Below are positions 1-9,114 of a stretch of DNA of 64,000 bases, piece after piece; position 1 is the stretch's first letter, and the number at the start of each line of letters is the position of its first letter. Below the pieces are notes generated by a model. That model ran no database searches and had not been told where the DNA came from. It saw only the letters and a program-made list of their open reading frames with translations. The position numbers and the translations under genes were made by a program. The stretch lies in the NCBI RefSeq assembly GCF_031085295.1, contig NZ_JAVFWO010000003.1, positions 784,063 to 848,062 on the forward strand, read 5' to 3'. The DNA comes from Microbacterium psychrotolerans (GTDB lineage: Bacteria > Actinomycetota > Actinomycetes > Actinomycetales > Microbacteriaceae).

Positions 1-79
1 GCCATCGCAGCATCGCACGCTTCCGCCGCCGTTCACCACGAGCGGATACCGGCGCCCGGTGGAGCGGGCGGGGCGACCG

Positions 80-1441
80 TCAGTCGATGAAGCCGTCGAG
101 GATGCTGCCGATCACCAGGCCGCCGAGGATGCCGCCCATGAGGTCGCTGCCGCCGCTGCGGCGACCGCCGCCCCAGCCGCCCTGCTGGCCGTAGCCCGGC
201 CCGCCCCACTGCTCGGGCTGCGGTCGGGCGGCGTCGATGTCGCGCTGGGCGAGCTGCAGCGCCTCGCTCGCCAGGAAGGCGGCGCGGCGGGCCATGGCGA
301 ACGCCTGCTCGCGGTGGTCCTCGTCGATCGTGGTGACCGCGGCAGCCGACGCGCCGAGGTAGCGGTCGAGGTCGAGGCGCACGCGCTCGGCCTCGGCGAA
401 GCGCGTCCGCGCGTCGGCGCCGATCCAACCGCGGTGGCCGGCGATGACGTCACGGGAGACGGCCAGCTGCCGGTCGGCGTCGTCGATCGCGTGCCGGACG
501 TGCTCGAGCGGGGGGATCGGACGGGCGGCGCGCTCCCGGGCCGCCGCGATCGCGGCATCCAGCCCGGCGTTCGCCTCGCGCAGGCGCGTGAGCTGCTCGA
601 ACGGATCGGTGTTGACGCCGGCGGCCGGGAGGGCGGCCAGAGCGTCCTGCAGCTCGGCGATCGCGGCGGTGACGGCGGGGGACTGGGGCTCTCGGAGGGC
701 GACCACGAGGTCGCCCCGCGAGTCCTCGACGATCGCGGCGAGCGTGGACTCGGCGCGCAGCGCCTCGACCTCGAAGGTCTCCACCGCGTCGAGCAGCGTC
801 TCGGCGCGACGGACCGACTCGGTCGATGCCTCGAGCGCCATGTTCGCCTGCTCGCGCTGCCCGGCCTCGCGGCGGCGCTCGGCCACGCCGGCGCTGTGCT
901 CGGCGAACCCGAGCAGCTGCTCCGCCTCGGCGGGGTTCGCCTCGATCTGCGAGAGAGCGTGCGCCGAGTACCGGACGGCCAGCCGGTCGACGGTCGAACG
1001 GGCGTCGGGGAGGCGCAGTCGGAGCCGAGCGGCATCCGCTCGCACCCGCGCGATGACCTCGGGAGCGCGACGCGCCCGCTCGATCGCCGCCGCGAGCGCC
1101 TGGGTGCGGTCGTCGAGCAGATCCTCGGCCCACTCGCACAGCTGCACGATGCGCGCGTTGCGGGTGCGAAGCTCTTCAGGCGTGTCGGGGATCTCGTCGT
1201 GATTCAGCTGGTGCAGGTGGAACGCCTCCTGCATGTGCGTGCGCACCGACTCCACCGCCTCGCGCAGCTCCGTGGTCGGACCGGCGCCGAGTTCGGCGTC
1301 GGCGAATGCGAGCTCGTCAGTGGTGAGCCGCAGGCGCTCGTCGGCTGCCACCAGCGCCTGCTGTGCGCGGCGCGCCAGATCGGCGTCCTGCGTGTTCAGC
1401 TCTTCCTGCTCGCGCTTGCGTCTGCCCCAGAATCCGGCCAT
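80..1441 (-). CDS. Conserved coiled-coil protein with Gly-rich tail
   Basis: A 453-residue protein of unknown function. The N-terminus is basic (MAGFWGRRKREQEEL), with no signal peptide or membrane segment. Residues about 10-390 are rich in Ala, Glu, Arg and Leu with heptad-like spacing, so long helices or coiled coils are likely. From about residue 405 the chain becomes Gly/Gln-rich and ends in a hydrophobic segment with GGILGGLVIGSILDGFID. The body and tail recall the C-terminal half of actinobacterial TPM-domain proteins, but no TPM domain is present; this resemblance is from memory. A TAGGAT element 6 nt before the ATG supports this start and a leaderless transcript. Nothing in the neighbourhood reveals its job. 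Confidence 0.7.
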   Translation of the reverse strand: MAGFWGRRKREQEELNTQDADLARRAQQALVAADERLRLTTDELAFADAELGAGPTTELREAVESVRTHMQEAFHLHQLNHDEIPDTPEELRTRNARIVQLCEWAEDLLDDRTQALAAAIERARRAPEVIARVRADAARLRLRLPDARSTVDRLAVRYSAHALSQIEANPAEAEQLLGFAEHSAGVAERRREAGQREQANMALEASTESVRRAETLLDAVETFEVEALRAESTLAAIVEDSRGDLVVALREPQSPAVTAAIAELQDALAALPAAGVNTDPFEQLTRLREANAGLDAAIAAARERAARPIPPLEHVRHAIDDADRQLAVSRDVIAGHRGWIGADARTRFAEAERVRLDLDRYLGASAAAVTTIDEDHREQAFAMARRAAFLASEALQLAQRDIDAARPQPEQWGGPGYGQQGGWGGGRRSGGSDLMGGILGGLVIGSILDGFID

Positions 1442-1447
1442 GGATCG

Positions 1448-1453
1448 ATCCTA
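1448..1453 (-). promoter_or_regulatory. -10 element of the coiled-coil gene
   Basis: On the minus strand TAGGAT is followed by six bases (CGATCC) and the ATG at 1441. No Shine-Dalgarno sequence is present, so the mRNA probably begins at the start codon. Confidence 0.6.
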
Positions 1454-1520
1454 CGGGGGCCGCTGAGAGCGAGCTGATGCGAGCGGGCCGCAGTGAGGAA
1501 TGTTCGCGCACAGCGTGGCC

Positions 1521-1549
1521 GCGCGCCGGGTGAGTGAGGCCCGGCGCGC
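1521..1549 (-). terminator. Hairpin terminator after deaD
   Basis: GCGCGCCGGG and CCCGGCGCGC form a perfect 10-bp stem around a 9-nt loop, about 25 nt past the stop codon of the helicase gene. There is no T-run, as is usual for actinobacterial hairpin terminators. Confidence 0.65.
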
Positions 1550-1573
1550 CGTCACGTACGGCGGAGCGCTGTC

Positions 1574-3412
1574 TCAGCCGTCGGAGCGCTTGTGCCGCGG
1601 CTTGCGCGCCGGCCGGTCGTCGTACGAGCCGCGCGCGGTCGAGTCGCCGTAGCCGCGACCGCCCGAAGCGCGGTCGTCGCGGCGGGGGCGGGAGGCGCCG
1701 TCCGTCCGGCGCTGCGGGCGCCCGCTGTCGGGGCGCAGCTCGATGAGCTGCCCCGAGATGCGGGTGTCGGCGAGCCGGTCGAGGGCGTCGCGCGAGAGGT
1801 TCGCGGGAAGCTCGACCAGCGAGAAGTCCGGCATGATCTTGATCGCGCCGAAGTCGTCGCGGCGGAGGCCACCCTCGTTCGCCAGTGCGCCCACGATCTG
1901 ACGCGGCTCCACGCGCTGGCGCTTGCCGACGGCGATGCGGTACGTCGCGAAGCCTTCACGCGGGGCCCGGCGCTCGCCGCGCTCGGGACGGTCGCCACGA
2001 TCCGGCCGTTCGCCGCGGTCCGCGCGCTCACGCGTGGGCGAAGGCTCGGCGTCGGGCTCCAGGAGAAGAGGCGTGTCGCCCTGCGCCACCACGGCGAGGG
2101 CGGCGGCCACGTCGGCCTCGGGCACGTCGTGATTGCGCACGTAGTGGGCCACGATGTCGCGGAAGGCCTCGATGCGCTCGGCCTCGCCGAGGGCGGCGGT
2201 GATGCGGTCGTCGAAGCGCGAGAGGCGGGTCACGTTGACCTCGTCGACGCTCGGCAGCGGGATCTCGGTGAGCTGCTGACGGGTGGCGCGCTCGATCATC
2301 TTGACCAGGCCGCGCTCGCGCGGCGTGACGAAGCTGATGGCGTCGCCGGTGCGGCCGGCACGACCGGTGCGGCCGATGCGGTGGACGTAGGACTCGGCAT
2401 CCGTCGGGATGTCGTAGTTGACGACGTGCGAGACGCGCTCGACGTCGAGGCCACGGGCGGCGACGTCGGTCGCGACCAGGATGTCGAGCTTGCCCGACTT
2501 CAGCTGGTTGACCGTCTTCTCGCGCTGCGGCTGGGCGATGTCGCCGTTGATGGCGGCGGCGGAGTAGCCGCGTGCGCGGAGCTTCTCGGCGATCTCCTCG
2601 GTGACGCTGCGCGTACGGCCGAAGACGATCATGCCGTCGAAGTTCTCGACCTCGAGGATGCGCGTGAGGGCGTCCATCTTCTGCTGCCACGCCGTGATGA
2701 GGTAGCGCTGCGAGATGTTCGCCGAGGTCTGGGTCTTGGACTTGACCGTGATCTCTTCGGGGTCGCGAAGGTACTGTGACGCGATGCGCCGGATCTGAGC
2801 GGGCATGGTCGCAGAGAACAGGGCGACCTGCTTGGTGGCGGGAGTCTCCGCGAGGATGGTCTCGACGTCCTCGGCGAAGCCCATCTTCAGCATCTCGTCG
2901 GCCTCATCGAGGACCAGGTACTGCAGGGCAGAGAGGTCGAGAGTGCCCTTCTCGAGGTGGTCGATGATGCGGCCCGGCGTTCCGACGACGATGTGCACGC
3001 CGCGTCGGAGAGCGGACAGCTGGACGCCGTAGCCCTGGCCGCCGTAGACGGGGAGGACGTGCACGTCCTTCAGGTGGCCGGCGTACTTCTCGAACGCCTC
3101 GCAGACCTGCAACGCGAGCTCACGCGTGGGTGCGAGCACGAGCGCCTGAGGGGTCTTCTGCGACAGGTCGAGCCGGTCGATGATCGGCAGCGCGAACGCG
3201 GCGGTCTTGCCCGTTCCGGTCTGCGCCATGCCCACGACATCGCGCCCGCCGAGCAGCGTCGGGATGGTCGCCGCCTGGATCGCCGAAGGCGTCTCGTAGC
3301 CGATGCCCTTCAGCGCCTTGAGGACGGGCTGGCTGAGCCCGAGGTCGGAGAAGGTCATCGCTGCGGGCTCGGTCTGAGCCTCGACTTCGATCTGATCGGC
3401 GTCTGTGTGCAC
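1574..3412 (-). CDS. deaD: DEAD-box ATP-dependent RNA helicase (DeaD/CsdA type)
   Basis: A 612-residue ATP-dependent RNA helicase that probably unwinds structured RNA in ribosome assembly, mRNA decay or cold adaptation. The core shows, in order, a Q-motif region (FSDLGLSQPVLKAL), Walker A AQTGTGKTAA, PTRELA, the DEAD box in VLDEADEMLKMGF, SAT, and HRIGRTGRAGRTG. A C-terminal DbpA-like RNA-binding domain (YRIAVGKRQRVEPRQIVGAL to GQLIEL) follows an Arg/Asp/Glu-rich linker, and the tail is Arg/Gly-rich. The frame is open upstream, but I chose the GTG at 3412 because a TACGCT -10 element lies 5 nt before it. The ATG 16 codons downstream (MTFSDLG) is an alternative. Confidence 0.92.
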   Translation of the reverse strand: MHTDADQIEVEAQTEPAAMTFSDLGLSQPVLKALKGIGYETPSAIQAATIPTLLGGRDVVGMAQTGTGKTAAFALPIIDRLDLSQKTPQALVLAPTRELALQVCEAFEKYAGHLKDVHVLPVYGGQGYGVQLSALRRGVHIVVGTPGRIIDHLEKGTLDLSALQYLVLDEADEMLKMGFAEDVETILAETPATKQVALFSATMPAQIRRIASQYLRDPEEITVKSKTQTSANISQRYLITAWQQKMDALTRILEVENFDGMIVFGRTRSVTEEIAEKLRARGYSAAAINGDIAQPQREKTVNQLKSGKLDILVATDVAARGLDVERVSHVVNYDIPTDAESYVHRIGRTGRAGRTGDAISFVTPRERGLVKMIERATRQQLTEIPLPSVDEVNVTRLSRFDDRITAALGEAERIEAFRDIVAHYVRNHDVPEADVAAALAVVAQGDTPLLLEPDAEPSPTRERADRGERPDRGDRPERGERRAPREGFATYRIAVGKRQRVEPRQIVGALANEGGLRRDDFGAIKIMPDFSLVELPANLSRDALDRLADTRISGQLIELRPDSGRPQRRTDGASRPRRDDRASGGRGYGDSTARGSYDDRPARKPRHKRSDG

Positions 3413-3423
3413 AGTTAAGCGTA
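3411..3423 (-). promoter_or_regulatory. Promoter of deaD
   Basis: On the minus strand the sequence TACGCTTAACTGT holds a -10 hexamer (TACGCT) 5 nt before the GTG start. The same 13-mer, with G for C at position 3, forms the promoter of the 2-oxoglutarate dehydrogenase gene at 36445-36457. Confidence 0.55.
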
Positions 3424-3539
3424 GCGGGACCCGCCTGGGAGACGACAGGACGCTGCCGCTCGGCGTCGCCTGAGGATGCGGGGCCGCTCGTCTACGACGC
3501 GGCATCCGCCGGCTCCGTACCAACGCGGGATGAGTCCCG

Positions 3540-6407
3540 TCACGTGATCGCGGTGCGGCGCGTGAGGTCGGGACGCCGCGGTGGAACCAGCCAGTTGACG
3601 AGTGCGATCGCGAGCGGCAGGCCGAGACAGAAGAGGCCCAATACCTGCCAGGGGATGTCGGCGAGCAGAAGCGTGCCCTGCGACTGGATCGAGAAGCCGA
3701 TGGGCGGAAGGATGCCGGCGATTGCGCCCGCCATCGTGCCGAAGCCCGCGATGATGAGTCCCTGCCAGAATCCGATGCTCCGGCGCAGCACCGGCGTGCC
3801 GCCGACGGCGGCGAGCGTCGCGTCGTCGGGCCGCCGTTCGAAGCGGGCCAACCCCAGGGCGACGGCGCTCGCCCCCAGCACGAGGACGGTCACGACCGAC
3901 AGCAGGGGGACGATCCAGGCGGCGTCGCTCGGTGGCCCCGTCTCGACCGTCTGCGCGAGGGTGAAGTCCTCACCGCTCGCAAGCTCGACCTGAGCCTGCA
4001 GGCGATCGCGCTCCTGCGTCGACAGGGGCACCTCGAGCGAGGCGATCACACGTTCGGGGACGGCGACGATGCCGAGCCGATCCGCCGTGGCCGGGGCGAT
4101 CGCGATCGCGGTCGGCTGCCGGGGCGCGTCGACGACGATCGCGTCGACCTGCTCCTTCCACGCCGGGTCGGCGATTCGCTGGTCGGACCACGGGATCCAG
4201 ACGTTGCTCGGCATCCCATCGATCAGGTCGCCGCCTGACCATGCCGCGATCGAGATCTCGCCGTCGGTGACGAAGCGGCGGTCCGCGACGATCGCCGCAC
4301 CGTCGCGGTAGGCGGCACGCTGGCCCGGCGTCAGCGTGATGCCGAGCGCCGTCTCCAGATCGTCGGGTTCCACCACCGACAGCGGATTGTCGGGATCCTG
4401 GCCGTTCGAGGTGAAGCTGTCGTCCCGCTCAGGATCGAGCAGGTGCTGCGGAGGAAGCAGCGCGATCGCGAGGGTGAGCTCGTCCGGCACCTCCTCGGGC
4501 GAGCCGAAGCTCCACTGACTCGGCTGCTGCCGCGCGACGACGGCGAGCTCGGTGGCGCCCGCACCCTCCGCGACGTCCACCGCGGCCGCCCTGCCGCTCT
4601 CCGCCGCGACGAGGTCTACCACCCCCGTCGTGCTGCCGGCACCCGGCCAGATGCTGATCGAGAGACTCCCGGGCGGCGCGGCGTAGTACCAGGTGCGCGC
4701 ATTCTGAGCCGTCTGCATCGAGGACTGTCCGACCGCGAACACCCCGATGAACACGGTCGCGGCGATGGCCGCGAACGCCGGCACCGTGCGGCCCGCGTTG
4801 GCCGCGGCATCCCGCGACGCGATCCTGGCCGCGAGCCCGACGCGGGAGAGGAAGCGGGACGTCGTCCACAGGAGCCAGCGGCCCGACATGAGGATGCCCA
4901 CCTGGGTGAGGATCGGGCCGACGACGATGCCGAGCGCGGGGAGGTATCTCAGCGGGGAGTCGCCCGGCAGATCGGAGACGTTCACCGCGGCGACCACGAC
5001 GGCGCACGTGATCGTCATCGCGACACCGACGAGCAGCACCACGGATCCCCACACAGGCCGCACCACTCCGGGCTTCTGCGGGCGCCGAGCGCCGCTCAGC
5101 GCGTGGAGGACGTCGGTCCTCGCGACGGTGCGGGCCGGGACCAGGGCTGCGACGGTGCCCACCACGGCCGCGAACACGAAGATGGCGGCGAGCCCCGGCC
5201 AGGGCACATGGAAGCCCCAGTACTGCGTGGCGCTCCCGTCCGCGGTGAGCGCGACGACGAGAGCGGCTGTCCCGACGCCGAGGATGAGGCCGGTGACGCC
5301 GCCGAGTGCGCCGAGCGTCGTGCCCTGGAGGAGGACGATCCGCGACAGATCGCCGCGATTCGCTCCGACGCTCGCGGCGACGGCGAGCGACCTCTGCTGA
5401 CGGCGTGCCGTCACCGCGAACGCGGCGCCGGCGAGCATGACCACGACATAGGCGGCGAAGAGTCCGCCCGCCGAGATCACGAGCACGATCGGCCAGACGC
5501 TTGCCCACTCGTCGAGCACCGAGCCGCGCACCTCTTCGCGCAGCGCGGTCGGCGGATCGAGGACCACTGCGCGCGAGTACGCGACGATGCCGTCTTCGTT
5601 GAGCGCCTGCACGCCCTCCCACGACAGGACGAGCTCTGGCAGGTACCACCGGCGCTCGCCGCCGATCACGCCACGCAGTTCGGCGGTGCTCGGCAGGAAC
5701 ACCGCCTCGGCGGCGTCGGGCAGGGTCGCGGCATCCAGCGTTCCGACGATCTCGAACGTGCCCGCGCCGTCGGCGAGCGTCAGATCTCCGCCGATACGGA
5801 CATCGAGCCGTTCGAGAGTCGCCGGAGTGACCATCGCCTGGGTCGTGCTGGTCGGGCGCTCGCCGTCGACGATGTCGAACGCACCTGAGAAGCGCGGGTC
5901 CCAGGCGTCGCCCGTCCACGCCGCGACGAGACGCACGCCGTCGCGCGTCTCGACGCGCGCGTCGGCGCTGGTCAGCAGGATCGTCTCGGTGCCGGCCGGC
6001 AGCGCCGCGATGGGATCGTCGCCGATCACGCCGTCGGGCAGCTCCCAGATGCCGTCATCGCCCGGCGGATAGCCCGTCCACTGCGGCTGCGTAGGCGCTT
6101 GCCAGAACCCCTCACCAGGTACGCCGACGGGGGCGATCCACGCCTGCATCTCACCCAGCTCTGCACGCACTCTGTCTTCCGGCGTGCCGAGACTGCTCGC
6201 GGCGAAGATGCCGTAGGCGGTCATCGCCGCGATCGGAAGCGCCACGAGCGTCACGATCAGCAGGCTCGACAGCGTGGTGCGGCGCACCTGGCGATGAGCC
6301 AGTCGCACCGCGACGCGCCACCGAGACCCTCCGCTCCCGCGCGCACGCCGGGCAGCGGCATCCGGCTCCACGCTCTCGTCGATCGACGCCTCGAGAAACT
6401 CAGTCAT
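3540..6407 (-). CDS. MacB/FtsX-type ABC transporter permease, long two-domain form
   Basis: A 955-residue integral membrane permease. After a short cytoplasmic N-terminus, the first membrane segment (SSLLIVTLVALPIAAMTAYG) leads into a large extracellular region. Three FtsX-type membrane segments follow near residues 325-460, then further membrane segments, a second large extracellular region and a last FtsX block before the C-terminus. This two-FtsX architecture belongs to transporters that move lipids, lipoproteins or peptides outward or act mechanically; the substrate is unknown. The frame is open upstream, but the ATG at 6407 has a GGAGG Shine-Dalgarno and is followed by a typical cytoplasmic N-terminus. 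It is the last gene of the operon, after its ATPase and a large intercistronic hairpin. Confidence 0.85.
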   Translation of the reverse strand: MTEFLEASIDESVEPDAAARRARGSGGSRWRVAVRLAHRQVRRTTLSSLLIVTLVALPIAAMTAYGIFAASSLGTPEDRVRAELGEMQAWIAPVGVPGEGFWQAPTQPQWTGYPPGDDGIWELPDGVIGDDPIAALPAGTETILLTSADARVETRDGVRLVAAWTGDAWDPRFSGAFDIVDGERPTSTTQAMVTPATLERLDVRIGGDLTLADGAGTFEIVGTLDAATLPDAAEAVFLPSTAELRGVIGGERRWYLPELVLSWEGVQALNEDGIVAYSRAVVLDPPTALREEVRGSVLDEWASVWPIVLVISAGGLFAAYVVVMLAGAAFAVTARRQQRSLAVAASVGANRGDLSRIVLLQGTTLGALGGVTGLILGVGTAALVVALTADGSATQYWGFHVPWPGLAAIFVFAAVVGTVAALVPARTVARTDVLHALSGARRPQKPGVVRPVWGSVVLLVGVAMTITCAVVVAAVNVSDLPGDSPLRYLPALGIVVGPILTQVGILMSGRWLLWTTSRFLSRVGLAARIASRDAAANAGRTVPAFAAIAATVFIGVFAVGQSSMQTAQNARTWYYAAPPGSLSISIWPGAGSTTGVVDLVAAESGRAAAVDVAEGAGATELAVVARQQPSQWSFGSPEEVPDELTLAIALLPPQHLLDPERDDSFTSNGQDPDNPLSVVEPDDLETALGITLTPGQRAAYRDGAAIVADRRFVTDGEISIAAWSGGDLIDGMPSNVWIPWSDQRIADPAWKEQVDAIVVDAPRQPTAIAIAPATADRLGIVAVPERVIASLEVPLSTQERDRLQAQVELASGEDFTLAQTVETGPPSDAAWIVPLLSVVTVLVLGASAVALGLARFERRPDDATLAAVGGTPVLRRSIGFWQGLIIAGFGTMAGAIAGILPPIGFSIQSQGTLLLADIPWQVLGLFCLGLPLAIALVNWLVPPRRPDLTRRTAIT

Positions 6408-6425
6408 CGCGCCTCCGCCCGACAG

Positions 6426-6499
6426 GAGCGGAGGAGATGTGAGGAAAGGAGGAGGGATCGGCGTCGATCCGTCCTCCACTCGTCGCATCTCCTCCGCTC
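6426..6499 (-). promoter_or_regulatory. Large intercistronic hairpin between ATPase and permease genes
   Basis: A 14-bp perfect inverted repeat (GAGCGGAGGAGATG at 6426-6439, CATCTCCTCCGCTC at 6486-6499) encloses a second nested stem around GGATCG/CGATCC. It fills most of the 124-bp gap between the ABC ATPase gene and the permease gene of the same operon. It could be an RNA-processing or attenuation element that sets different levels for the two proteins. There is no T-run on either side. Confidence 0.6.
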
Positions 6500-6531
6500 G
6501 TGACGTGCTGCGCCGCCCGAGTGCGGCAAGC

Positions 6532-7254
6532 TCACCGCAGGTCCCCGGCGAGCAGGGACTCGGCGCCCGCGCGGCGCGACTCGTCGATGATCCGGCCGTC
6601 GCGGAGGAACACGATGCGGTCGGCGAAGGCGGCATGGCGGGCTTCGTGGGTGACCAGGATGCCGGCGGCTCCGGCATCCACGCGCGCGCGAAGCATCTTG
6701 AGCACCAGCTCGCCGGTCACCGAGTCGAGCGCGCCGGTCGGCTCGTCCGCGAGGATCAGACGCCGCCCGCCCACGACGGCCCGCGCGATGGCGACACGCT
6801 GCTGCTGGCCGCCCGACAGGTCGTCGGGATACGAGTCCGCCTTGGCCTCCAGGCCGACCGACGCGAGCGCGTCGCGCCCGGCGCGACGGGCGACCCGGGC
6901 GCGGAACCCGTCGAGCTCCAGTGGCAGGGTCACGTTCTCGAGCGCCGTGAGCGTCGGGATCAGATTGAAGTCCTGGAACACGAAACCGAGCGACCGTCGC
7001 CGCAGGCGTGCCAGCTGCTTCGGCGACTGCTCACTGAGGTAGGCGCCTTCCACGACGACTTCGCCCGTCGTGGGGATCGCCAGCCCACCTGAGATCGCCA
7101 GCAGCGTGGACTTGCCCGACCCTGACGGTCCCATCACCGCGACCAGTTCGCCGCGGCGCACCTCGAGGTCGACGCCGGAGAGCGCCGAGACGGCGGTGGC
7201 ACCCGTGCCGTACTGCTGCGTCACCCCGATGAGCCGCAGCACCGCGTCGGTCAT
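6532..7254 (-). CDS. ABC transporter ATP-binding protein (MacB/LolD type)
   Basis: A 240-residue ATPase subunit. It has Walker A GPSGSGKST (near residue 42), a Q-loop, the signature LSGGQQQRVAIARA, Walker B LILADEPTGALD and a switch His in VTHEARHAAFADR. The short linker and ADEPTGALD motif are typical of MacB/LolD/FtsE ATPases that work with FtsX-type permeases. The partner is almost certainly the permease ending at 3540. The start overlaps the end of the PadR regulator gene by 4 nt (ATGA), so translation is probably coupled. Confidence 0.93.
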   Translation of the reverse strand: MTDAVLRLIGVTQQYGTGATAVSALSGVDLEVRRGELVAVMGPSGSGKSTLLAISGGLAIPTTGEVVVEGAYLSEQSPKQLARLRRRSLGFVFQDFNLIPTLTALENVTLPLELDGFRARVARRAGRDALASVGLEAKADSYPDDLSGGQQQRVAIARAVVGGRRLILADEPTGALDSVTGELVLKMLRARVDAGAAGILVTHEARHAAFADRIVFLRDGRIIDESRRAGAESLLAGDLR

Positions 7255-7868
7255 CGCGCCGTCTCGACGGGCTCGACCGGCGACTCCTTCGCGGGGCGGC
7301 CGCGCTTGGGCTTCTCCGTCGACAGCTGCAGCGCCATCGCGTGATCGGGATGCAGCGCCAGGCGCTGCTCGGAGTGGTCGAGCCAGCGCACCTCGGCCTC
7401 GGCGGCGAAGATCATCGAGTCGACGACGAGCGACCAGGCGAGCTCCTCCGGGCCGTCGGGGTTCGCACCCGCGTACTTGGCCCGATTGAGCTCCTGCAGC
7501 TGGGTGAGCGACGCGCGGCGCTGCGTCTGGATGATGTCCGACACGTCGACGCCGGGGAGCGTCGCGGCGACGGCCAGCTTGATCGCCAGCTCGTCGCGGG
7601 TGCCCTGGCTGCGCTGGACCGGCGAGCTCAGCCAGGCGTGCGCCTCGGCGGCTCCGGCATCCGTGATCTGCCAGTACACATGGCCGTGCTCGTCGACGTC
7701 TCCCTTCTCGACGAGGCCGTCACGTTCGAGGCGGTCGAGCGTGTTGTAGATCTGGCCGACGTTGAGCGGCCAGGTGGAGCCGGTGCGGCGGTCGAACTCG
7801 GCGCGCAGCTGGTAGCCGTAGCAGGGACCTTGATCGAGGATGGCGAGCAGACTCTGTCGGACGGACAC
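7251..7868 (-). CDS. PadR-family transcriptional regulator
   Basis: A 205-residue DNA-binding regulator. The N-terminal PadR winged helix covers about residues 1-85 (SVRQSLLAILDQGPCYGYQL, then VGQIYNTLDRLERDGLVEK). A helical C-terminal PadR/Vir domain includes WLDHSEQRLALH. PadR proteins usually repress detoxification or envelope-stress transporters, often in the same operon. The gene lies between the two ABC systems, 34 nt after the first permease, so it is likely the local repressor. The repeated palindromes at 10881-10923 are its best candidate operator. The tail is Pro/Arg-rich. Confidence 0.92.
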   Translation of the reverse strand: MSVRQSLLAILDQGPCYGYQLRAEFDRRTGSTWPLNVGQIYNTLDRLERDGLVEKGDVDEHGHVYWQITDAGAAEAHAWLSSPVQRSQGTRDELAIKLAVAATLPGVDVSDIIQTQRRASLTQLQELNRAKYAGANPDGPEELAWSLVVDSMIFAAEAEVRWLDHSEQRLALHPDHAMALQLSTEKPKRGRPAKESPVEPVETAR

Positions 7869-7902
7869 GGGAACTCCTTCGGGTGGGAGGTACGGATTCG
7901 CG

Positions 7903-9114
7903 TCAGAAGCGCAGTGCGTCGATGACGTTCGAGCGCACTGCGACGAGGGCAGGGATGAACCCGGCGAGCGCGCCGATCGCCACCGCGGCGACGAGGCCGG
8001 TGATGGCCGCGCGCATCGGGAACGGCGGGACGTCGTGCATCCCCTGGAACATGTCGAGCACGAACGGGGCCTTCAAGACGGCGACGGCGATGGCGATGCC
8101 GAAGACGCCCGCGACCGCCGTCGCGACGACGGACTCGAGCATCACCGACGAGAAGATGCGGCTGCCGGTCGCGCCGAAGCTGCGGCGCACGCCGATCTCG
8201 CGGATGCGCTGGCGCATCGCGACGAGCTGGATGTTGACGAGCCCGAGACCACCGAGCAGCAGCACGAGGCCCGCGATCGCGCCGGTGACGAGCTCGAACA
8301 TCGCGCTCGAGTTCTTCATCTCCGGGCGCGACGCCCAGTCGGTGCGCGACACGATGACGTCGACGGACTTGTCGAGGCCCGCGCGGAGGTCGGCGGCGAG
8401 CAGCGGGCCGATGTCGGAGACCTTGGCCTCCGGCATCCACACCTCCCACATCACCTGCGTGTCGGCCGGCAGCTGCTCGACACGCGACTGGTACGAGTCG
8501 AACAGCATGACCACGCGCTTCTCGGTGTCGCCGTCGTACTGCCTCGGCGTCACGCCGACGACCGTGTACGAGCCGCCCAGGTCGCCCTGCAGCTGGAGCG
8601 CGAAGCCGTTGCCGAGCGCGGGTCGGCCGTACACGTCCCACAGCGCCTCGGTTATCACGATGGGCGGCGCGAGCAGCTCGGCGTCGGAGTCCTCGAACCA
8701 GCGGCCTTCGAGCAGGGGGGTGCGGTGGATGACGGGATACGCAGGATCGACCAGCCATGCCGACACCGACCGCACCTGCTCGGGTGTCTGCACGTCGGCG
8801 GTTGCGGTGTTGACCAGGCGGGTCTGGTAGGTGAACGAGTACCGTTCCGACACCTGCGCGACGCGCTCGTCGAACGTCGCCCAGTCCATGGGCGCGCCGT
8901 CGGTGCGTGCGGCCGAGATCGACACGGTGGCGGGTCGTCCGCCGTTGACGTCGGACTGCTCCGCCATCTGCTGCTGCTGATACTCGCTGAGCGCGACCAC
9001 AGCGGTGAGCGCACCCACCGACACAGCGATGCCGATGAGGCTCAGCAGCACGCGCAGCTTGTGGTGACGCAGCTCGGACCACGCCTCGCCGATGGCGCCG
9101 ATGAACCCGCTCAC
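7903..9114 (-). CDS. MacB-type ABC transporter permease
   Basis: A 403-residue permease with MacB topology. One N-terminal membrane helix (LRVLLSLIGIAVSVGALTAV) is followed by a periplasmic-type MacB core domain to about residue 270. Three C-terminal FtsX helices follow; the family signature RQRIREIGVRRSFGATGSRI sits between the first and second of them. It should pair with the ATPase at 9111-9935 and the membrane-fusion protein at 9932-10861 as an efflux-type system. The start overlaps the upstream ATPase stop by 4 nt. Substrate unknown; peptides, antibiotics or lipids are the known options. Confidence 0.9.
   Translation of the reverse strand: MSGFIGAIGEAWSELRHHKLRVLLSLIGIAVSVGALTAVVALSEYQQQQMAEQSDVNGGRPATVSISAARTDGAPMDWATFDERVAQVSERYSFTYQTRLVNTATADVQTPEQVRSVSAWLVDPAYPVIHRTPLLEGRWFEDSDAELLAPPIVITEALWDVYGRPALGNGFALQLQGDLGGSYTVVGVTPRQYDGDTEKRVVMLFDSYQSRVEQLPADTQVMWEVWMPEAKVSDIGPLLAADLRAGLDKSVDVIVSRTDWASRPEMKNSSAMFELVTGAIAGLVLLLGGLGLVNIQLVAMRQRIREIGVRRSFGATGSRIFSSVMLESVVATAVAGVFGIAIAVAVLKAPFVLDMFQGMHDVPPFPMRAAITGLVAAVAIGALAGFIPALVAVRSNVIDALRF

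Noticed and set aside
1534..2779. Long plus-strand open frames opposite deaD, secA, the dehydrogenase and other genes
   Set aside because: They are shadows of genuine genes caused by high G+C third positions; their products are Arg/Ala-rich and lack recognisable domains.
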